From the NCBI GenBank assembly GCA_025349905.2, contig MU625018.1, forward strand, positions 1 through 13,952: a DNA stretch of 13,952 nt, in the 5' to 3' direction. The translations under genes and the position numbers were made by a program. Below the pieces are notes generated by a model. That model was not told the origin of the DNA. It saw only the letters and a program-made list of their open reading frames with translations, and searched no databases. Each line of letters starts with the position of its first letter. Position 1 is the first letter of the stretch. Source of the stretch: Blastocladiella britannica (taxonomy: Eukaryota; Blastocladiomycota; Blastocladiomycetes; Blastocladiales; Blastocladiaceae). Shown here in pieces: positions 8,801 through 13,952 of this stretch.

Positions 8801-10655
8801 TTCGGCGTTGGTGCAAGCCACGGAGCGCGAACGACTCTCGGAAGAGCTACAGGCATCCCTTGCGCGCTGCTCGGCTCTGGAGGACGCGTCGGCGTCCCTG
8901 CGCGATCAAATCGAGTCCACCAACTCGGCGACGTCGCAAGCGACCGCGGCCCAAGTGGCCGAGCTCCACGAGGTCGCGGCAAAGCTCCAAACCGACCTGG
9001 CGGCGGCCCGTGCCGAGTCGCAATCCCTCACCGACGCCCTCGCCCAAGCAACAGACGAGGCCGCTCAGGCCACGAGTCGGTGCGGGGAACAGGCGGCCGG
9101 GCTGGCAAGGTTGAAGGAACAAGACGCCGAGCTCCGCCGGCAGATTGGCCAGAGCCAGTACGAGCTGGGCCAGTTGCAGACCAATCTCGGGGCATTGCGG
9201 GACATTTCTGCATCAGCTGCACTTGAGCTCGAACAATCTCAGGCCCAGTGCGCCGCGCTGGGGAGCCTCGTGGCTGAGCTGCGGGCCGCGGCCGAGGACG
9301 CCACCGAAAAGCTTGCCGCCCAAGCAACCGAGTTTGCCTCTCTCTCGGCAGCCAAGCGCGAGCTGGAGGTTCGGCTGGAGCACCAGCAGTCCGACAAGGC
9401 CTCGTTTCAGGCCGAGGCCGATGCGGTTCGGGAAAAGCTGCAAAGCGAGGCGGCGGCGCGGACCAGCGAGCTCGCACAGCTGACCAGCACGCTGCACGCC
9501 GCGCACGCCGAAATGGACCGCCAGTCGAGCGACTTGCGCGCCATGCACGAGGAGCGGGCAACGCTGCGGCGGACGCTGGTGGCGCGGGACGAAACCGTCC
9601 AAACCATGCAGTTTGCGCACGAGAAGCTCGAGTCGCAGTTGGGCGCCGTTCGCACCGACCTCGCGCGCCAGACGGACCGCAGCCATGACTTGGAGCACCA
9701 GCTGGAGGCTGTGCGGACGCAGGCCAAGTCTGCAGTTGACGCAAAGTCCGCGGCGGAGAAGCAGGTGCTCGTGATGCGGCCGCGAATCAAGCAGCTCGAG
9801 ACGCAGCTGCAGGAAAAACTGGCGCTGGAACAGCAAGTGGAGCGGGCCAACCGCGAGCAGCAGGCGCTGGTGCAGGAGCTTGCGTACTGGAAGGCCAAGG
9901 CGACCAAGGGCGGCGATTTCGGCGACACGGTCATGCTCAGCGACAACGCCACCACCACCTTGGCCTCGGGTGGGCACAGTAACGTGCAAGATCCGCACCA
10001 GCGACTGGCACAGCTGGAGCAAGAGAACCAGCGCAAGGACGGCGCTCTCTTGGACCTGGAGAACAAGGTGGGCCATCTCGAGTATTTGCTACAGGTCAAG
10101 TCCAAGCGGCTGGAGAAGTTGGGGCAGCTGCAGCCCGCGCCGGGCTCGCCTTCCTCTGCGGCTGCGGCCAAGGCGGCAGCAGCAGCACCGCCGCCGCCAC
10201 CGTCCATTGTTGTGGCGGATCTTGCTCGGCGCCTGACCAACCACATGGCCAAGGCTACCGCGCTTCCGTCGGCCGCTCCTCCTGTGGTTGCACCACCCTT
10301 GTTTGCTCCTTCGTCGCGGACTGTTCCACCCACCAAGGGATCAGCGGCCACTGCTACGACTGCGGCTGCTGGGTACCTGCCCAAGTTCAAGCGAGGCGTT
10401 GGGCACTCGGACACTGGAGCTCCGCCACCAGCTGGGCCCCCATCGCGGACGGCCGGAACAGAAAACAGTGTCCTCCACCACCACGCTCCCACCACGCGTC
10501 CGCCGCCCTTGTCGGGCCTGGTCCCTGCCGTTGCGCGATCGGCCCATGCTCCCCGCAACCCACCGCTCGCCGCCATTGCCCAGACCGTGGAGCCTGCAAC
10601 CGGTGGCCAAGTGCGCACCGTCACGTCGGAAGATGTCGATTGCAACCAGCAGTAG
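2881..10655 (+). CDS. Kinesin-7 family motor, CENP-E-like, with very long coiled coil
   Basis: Plus-strand exons are 2881-3624, 3709-3898, 3964-4031, 4121-4251 and 4337-10655, giving 2,483 residues. Residues 1-95 are low-complexity (Thr, Pro9, Gln9 runs). The motor runs from [11 protein letters not shown] (about 97) to about 457: P-loop GQTASGKT 210-217, switch [11 protein letters not shown] 320-329, switch II DLAGSE 361-366, then [10 protein letters not shown] and IICTITP, typical of kinesin-7. A neck-linker-like NKPIVEQ (459-465) places the motor at the N-terminus and suggests plus-end movement. A disordered linker has a possible NLS, KRRRL, at 569. A nearly continuous Ala/Glu/Gln-rich coiled coil covers about 640-2310, followed by a Pro/Ala-rich tail with a basic LPKFKRG segment. 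The size is close to animal CENP-E (about 2,700) and far above yeast Kip2/Tea2. A kinetochore or spindle role is inferred from family and architecture; the tail was not recognised. Confidence 0.95.
2890..2910 (+). repeat. (ACC)7 poly-threonine run at the kinesin N-terminus
   Basis: Seven perfect ACC codons follow MLG. With the eIF2 gamma run it makes an inverted repeat with at least 18-bp arms around the shared promoter. Confidence 0.95.
2983..3009 (+). repeat. (CCA)9 poly-proline run in the kinesin N-terminal extension
   Basis: Nine perfect CCA codons encode Pro35-Pro43 ahead of the motor. A pure trinucleotide run like this is prone to length variation. Confidence 0.95.
3070..3096 (+). repeat. 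CAA/CAG poly-glutamine run, nine Gln
   Basis: Nine mixed CAA and CAG codons encode Gln64-Gln72 of the kinesin N-terminal extension. Mixed codons make it less slippage-prone than the pure runs nearby. Confidence 0.93.
3625..3708 (+). other. Kinesin intron 1, 84 nt
   Basis: The donor GTACGT is followed at once by a long T run, and the acceptor is TTAG; phase 0. Splicing joins AMKNR to [17 protein letters not shown], restoring the conserved kinesin strand after the P-loop. Confidence 0.93.
3899..3963 (+). other. Kinesin intron 2, 65 nt
   Basis: GTATGT donor and CAG acceptor, phase 1. It contains an in-frame TAG. Splicing joins EALAKGS through a split Lys codon to [17 protein letters not shown], rebuilding the region before switch I. 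Confidence 0.92.
4032..4120 (+). other. Kinesin intron 3, 89 nt
   Basis: GTACGT donor and CATAG acceptor, phase 0, with T-rich interior. Splicing joins SHTIFSL to IIARATLD, restoring the strand between switch I and switch II. Confidence 0.93.
4252..4336 (+). other. Kinesin intron 4, 85 nt
   Basis: The donor GTACTG is weaker than the others. A long T run and a good branch-site match CTAAC (4303-4307) precede the acceptor AACAG. Phase 2; splicing restores [16 protein letters not shown], the conserved segment after DLAGSE. Confidence 0.93.
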
Positions 10656-10835
10656 GGAGAGCCACCACTTTTTAAACTGTACCATACCAACAATCCAATA
10701 AAGCACTTTATTATATTCATCATTCGCCAGTGAGAGGAGTGCAAAGGGGAGGAGAGGGGAAAAAACAACAAAAAGAGAGAGTGAGCAATGATGAGATATG
10801 ATGGGTTGAAAGGGAAAGGGGGAAAAAAAAAAAGA
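10656..10835. other. Convergent intergenic region between kinesin and RRM-protein genes
   Basis: 180 bp between two stop codons on opposite strands. It holds the palindromic poly(A) signal and, further right, a purine-rich stretch of G/A blocks and an A run. No gene is seen in it. Confidence 0.85.
10697..10712. terminator. Palindromic bidirectional poly(A) signal
   Basis: AATAAAG-CA-CTTTATT has perfect 7-bp inverted arms and places AATAAA on both strands: 42 nt after the kinesin stop, and about 125 nt after the RRM-protein stop on the minus strand. Such a signal could serve both convergent transcripts; actual cleavage sites are not known. Confidence 0.7.
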
Positions 10836-12430
10836 TCACAAGGTCGCCGACCGCATCATCTGGATCATGTCCGCCTCGCTGCCGGCCGCCCGGCCGTACG
10901 CAAAGTACTCGTCGCCGATCGTCGCCACCAGGAGCAAGTCTGCCTCGGAAATGGCCTCCTCCAAATCGCTGTCAGCGTCGTCTGATGGAGAGGAGGAGGG
11001 CCCGTACGTGGCCAAGACCCACGCCATGGCGGCCTGCGCGTCCGATTCGCGAGCAAACTCGACATACACGGGCCCGGACGCGCTGTCGGGGGTCACCAGC
11101 ACACGCCGGAACCCAGGGAGCGCCGCCAGCTGCACGTGGGCGCCATCGTCGCGCAGCCGCGCGGGAACACGCGCCAGCACGAGCGTCGACATCGGGCCCG
11201 AGGGGCCCTGGGGACCACCAGCACTGGTGGCCGTGTTCGACAACAGCTGTTGCTGCTTTTGCTGCTGCTGCTGCGAAAGCGACGGGTGGAAGACGCTGGG
11301 CGAGAGCAGCGGCCCGATCCCGCCCAGGAGCATGTTGGGCGCGCCGTTGAAAATGAGCGAGGGAGTCGCGGGAGATGCCAGAGGACCGCCGCCGCCGCTC
11401 ATGGACCCCGACGTTGCCGACATGGCGCCGCCGCCGCCTGAAGACGACGCGTTGGCACGCGACACGTTGATGGAAAGCGCGGCGCCGGGAGCGGCGCCAC
11501 TGCCGCGGAGCTTGGGAGTGCTCGCATGGGGATTGAGCGGGCTCGGCTTGTAGGGGGTGCCGACGGTTGCTGATGTCGCTCCCGATGCCGAGGGCGACGA
11601 TGGTGCAACTGGTGCCGAAGCAACGGATGCTGACGAGTTCAGTGTTACCGATGAGGACAATGACGAAGTCGACGACGTCGTCGATGGAGGCAGAGACGAC
11701 GTGCGCCGCGACAACAGCGTGGTCATCGTGGACCCAACCGATTCCGTCGGCGACGTCGCAGTCTGTTGCTGCCGCTGTTGCTGTTGTTGGGCAGCGGCGG
11801 TCGCAGTGGCCACGGTTGCGGAACTGGATGCTCCCCAAGGCGAAGGCTGCCGAGCGGGACCCCCAGTCAACGGCTCATCCTCCTGCCAGTCCTGGCCGCT
11901 GCTCTGGCTGACAGTCGACATCGACGGAGTTGCCAGCGTCATGGCAGCACTAAACGAGGGAGTGCTCGACATTGGGCTGGGAGAGGGAAGCGGGGACTCG
12001 AACCGCTTGGCGGGCGGAAGCGGCGCTCGTGGCGCAGCAGTGGCAGCCGACGCAGAGTGGATGCTACTGCCGTTGCTGCCGTTCGATGATCCGAGCCAAG
12101 TAGTCTCCAGGGCAGACGAGTGGTGCTGGTGGTAGACCGGAGGAGTAGCAGTGGCTGCGCGTGGGCCCGAGGGGTAAAACGCCGGCGCATCGGCGTTCAT
12201 GCTGGCCGCCCTGTTGGCCTTGTCGAAGCTCACGGCATCATCATGGCCCGAGGGACCGTCCAAACGCACGGGCATGGGCGACGGCTCGACCGACGCCGCA
12301 AAGAGCGAGTCCAGTGCCGGCGGACCGCCCGTCATGCCCAGCATATTGCTGCTGGCATGCGCGGCCGCAGCATACGCCGAGTAGGCGTGGTGCGCGGCCG
12401 CCGACGTGCTTGCATGCATCTGCATCTGCA

Positions 12431-12469
<39 letters not shown>

Positions 12470-13857
12470 GGAGGAGGAGGTGCTGCTGTTCGACAGTCAT
12501 CCCCGCGCCGCCGTCGTACATGCCATTGCCGCCTTGCCCGTCGTAGCCATGGGTAGTACTGGCACCACCACCACCGTACATGGCCGAATGGTCAAGGTAA
12601 CCCGAATTGGCCGCGTACCCGCCTCCACCGAGCGCAACTGGCGCGCCCAGCATGCTGTTGAGCGATCCCGTAGCTGACGAGGTACCCGCTGCCGCCGCGT
12701 CCATCATCATGCCCATCGACGACGAGTACATGGTCGCAGGGGTGCTTCCACCTCCTCCGGCGCCTGCAACAACGCCAGCGCCGGCAGGGGATGCGGCATA
12801 GGCACCGTTACCGGACGTGGCGCCACTGTTGGCGCCAAAGGGACTGAAAAAGTCGGCAACAATGATCCCGCGCTTGGTGTGCAGGTTCTTTTTCGCCATC
12901 TCGGCCTTGAGCACGGCGCCGCGGTCGGCGTCGATCTTGCGGCCCGACAGAACGTCGCGAGCCTCCAGCGCTTGCAGACGGGTGCGGAACTTGGCGAATC
13001 CGATCTGCACAGCTATCCTTGTCAGTCGTTCTGATGCTGGTATGAAAAAAAAAAAAAAAGGAATAGGGGACGCGCACAATCTGCTTCTTGTGCCCCGACC
13101 CCTCGATTTCCTCACGCGTGGGCATCTTGAGCGTGGCCGCCTCAAACCCGGGGGCAAACAAGAACATGTTCTGGAACTCGCGCTCGTAAATGTCGGGCGG
13201 GAACCCGACCACAAAGATGGTTGTGATTTCTTCCTGCGGGGGCAGTCCCATGTTCATGCCCATACCCAGAGCAGCCGAGTACTGTTGCTGCTGCTGCTGC
13301 TGCTGCTGATAATACTGCGCCGCACCTGCTGCTGCTCCATTACTCACGCCGTACGAAGCGTAGCCCGACTGCTGCGATCCGGTAACGTAGCCCTGCACGG
13401 ACGCAGGAACGGGCATGACCACCGCGTACATGGCCGATCCGCTCGAGGTCGAAGGCGCCGATGCGTACATGTCAAAGTGCTGGCCGGGCCCGGGCGGGCC
13501 CGCGATCCCGATCCCGCGCTGCTGAAGTGGAGTCGATGATCCTGATTGTTGCTGGGACGAAAGCGCCAGGTATGCTGAAGTCGGAGGGTAGTACGCGGTG
13601 CTCGAGGCATCCCCGGCGGCAGCAGCCACCATGGACGGGGAAGTGTCGTCGTCGTTCGCATCCTCTTCTACTTCCGGATGATCAAAGTCAGATCCATATT
13701 GCTGCTGCTGCTCTTGCGGCGGCGTGTATGGATTGGCGCCGCCCTGTCGTTGGGGCGTCGAGGAGCGTTGCTGTTGTTGCTGCGTCTTTGTCGTCATGGG
13801 GATCGCAGGTGCGGTTGCAGTTGGCGCCGAAGTTGAAGGAGGCGAGCCTCGAAGCAT
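10836..13857 (-). CDS. RRM-domain RNA-binding protein, fungal Whi3/Mde7-like
   Basis: Minus-strand exons 13857-13078 and 13004-10836 encode 982 residues. The chosen start (13857-13855) is the first in-frame ATG in the window. The frame is open upstream to the edge, so a longer N-terminus cannot be excluded. Residues 1-210 are Q/S/A/P-rich with Gln9 at 184-192. The RRM spans about 212-305: RNP2-like IFVVGF 214-219, EREFQNMF, then RNP1-like IGFAKFRT 261-268, followed by ARDVLSGRK and LKAEMAKKNLHTKRG, a segment typical of fungal Whi3-type proteins. The middle 310-860 is low-complexity, with Gln12 at 440-451. A region at about 866-926 (LVLARVP, LPGFRRVLV, GPVYVEFA, AQAAMAWVL) resembles the second, C-terminal RRM of that family but is weak. 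An acidic segment and short tail follow. The likely role is cytoplasmic mRNA regulation of cell cycle or morphogenesis, by family analogy only. Confidence 0.85.
12432..12467 (-). repeat. (CAG)12 poly-glutamine run in the RRM protein
   Basis: Twelve perfect CAG codons, read as CTG on the plus strand, encode Gln440-451. They are followed by MQMQMQMH-type codons and preceded by a Leu run. This is the longest pure trinucleotide repeat in the window and a likely length polymorphism. Confidence 0.95.
13005..13077 (-). other. Intron in the RRM-protein gene, 73 nt
   Basis: The donor is GTGCGC (13077-13072) and the acceptor GTGCAG (13010-13005), phase 0. A T15 run and a branch-site-like CTGAC lie inside. 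Splicing joins HKKQI to IGFAKFRTRL and so rebuilds the RNP1 strand of the RRM. The donor is the weakest in the window, but without removal the RRM breaks. Confidence 0.85.
13282..13308 (-). repeat. CAG/CAA poly-glutamine run, nine Gln
   Basis: Eight CAG and one CAA codon encode Gln184-192, about 20 residues before the first RRM of the RNA-binding protein. Confidence 0.93.
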
Positions 13858-13952
13858 GATTTGGTATTCTTTGCTAGTCGACTGCGAGAGGATCGTATAT
13901 GTGGTGCGTGCAAAGAGACCCGAGGCAGCCAAGTGGGAAACGGGAGCAAAAA
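13858..13952 (-). promoter_or_regulatory. Upstream region of the RRM-protein gene, cut by the window edge
   Basis: 95 bp upstream of the first ATG. It is presumably 5' leader and possibly proximal promoter. It stays open in frame with the gene, with no stop codon, so it could alternatively be N-terminal coding sequence of a longer protein or a 5' exon. No TATA-like element was recognised. Confidence 0.4.

Noticed and set aside
13858..13932. TTG start extending the RRM protein by 25 residues
   Set aside because: A non-ATG start is unlikely in a eukaryotic nuclear gene when an in-frame ATG is at 13857; the upstream stretch has no recognised domain.
1..13952. CRISPR arrays, tRNA or rRNA genes, transposon ends
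   Set aside because: None was seen. The repeats present are trinucleotide runs within coding sequence and coiled-coil codon bias.

Overview
The window is eukaryotic nuclear DNA and looks like an early-diverging (chytrid- or blastoclad-like) fungus. The evidence is GC-rich coding sequence in compact genes, short GT-AG introns of 53-89 nt carrying long A/T homopolymers, an RNA-binding protein of the fungal Whi3/Mde7 type, and a kinesin-7 with a very long CENP-E-like coiled coil. The family calls rest on motifs. The taxonomic placement is inference and is weaker.

Layout. (1) Minus strand, about 44-2763: translation initiation factor eIF2 gamma, with its last few codons probably off the left edge. 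A 412-residue intein with two LAGLIDADG motifs (1118-2353) interrupts the G3/switch II motif of the GTPase, directly before the conserved Cys of D-C-P-G-H. (2) 2764-2880: a 117-bp head-to-head intergenic region acting as a divergent promoter. Both flanking proteins start with a poly-threonine run, so the two start regions form an inverted (ACC)n/(GGT)n repeat. (3) Plus strand, 2881-10655: a kinesin-7 of 2,483 residues in five exons. All four introns lie in the motor domain, and the coiled coil and tail occupy one 6.3-kb exon. (4) 10656-10835: a convergent intergenic region with a palindromic AATAAAG-CA-CTTTATT that puts a poly(A) signal on both strands. (5) Minus strand, 10836-13857: a 982-residue RNA-binding protein with an N-terminal RRM interrupted by one intron, a long low-complexity Q/S/A-rich middle, and a weak C-terminal RRM-like region.

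The genes do not form a pathway. eIF2 gamma delivers initiator tRNA, the kinesin is a predicted mitotic motor, and the RRM protein is a predicted post-transcriptional regulator. The two shared intergenic regions suggest transcriptional coupling: divergent initiation for eIF2 gamma and the kinesin, and shared termination for the kinesin and the RRM protein.

The most notable feature is the intein. It sits in an essential, conserved translation GTPase of the nuclear genome and appears intact for both protein splicing and homing. Unspliced precursor should have a broken switch II, so active eIF2 gamma should depend on splicing.
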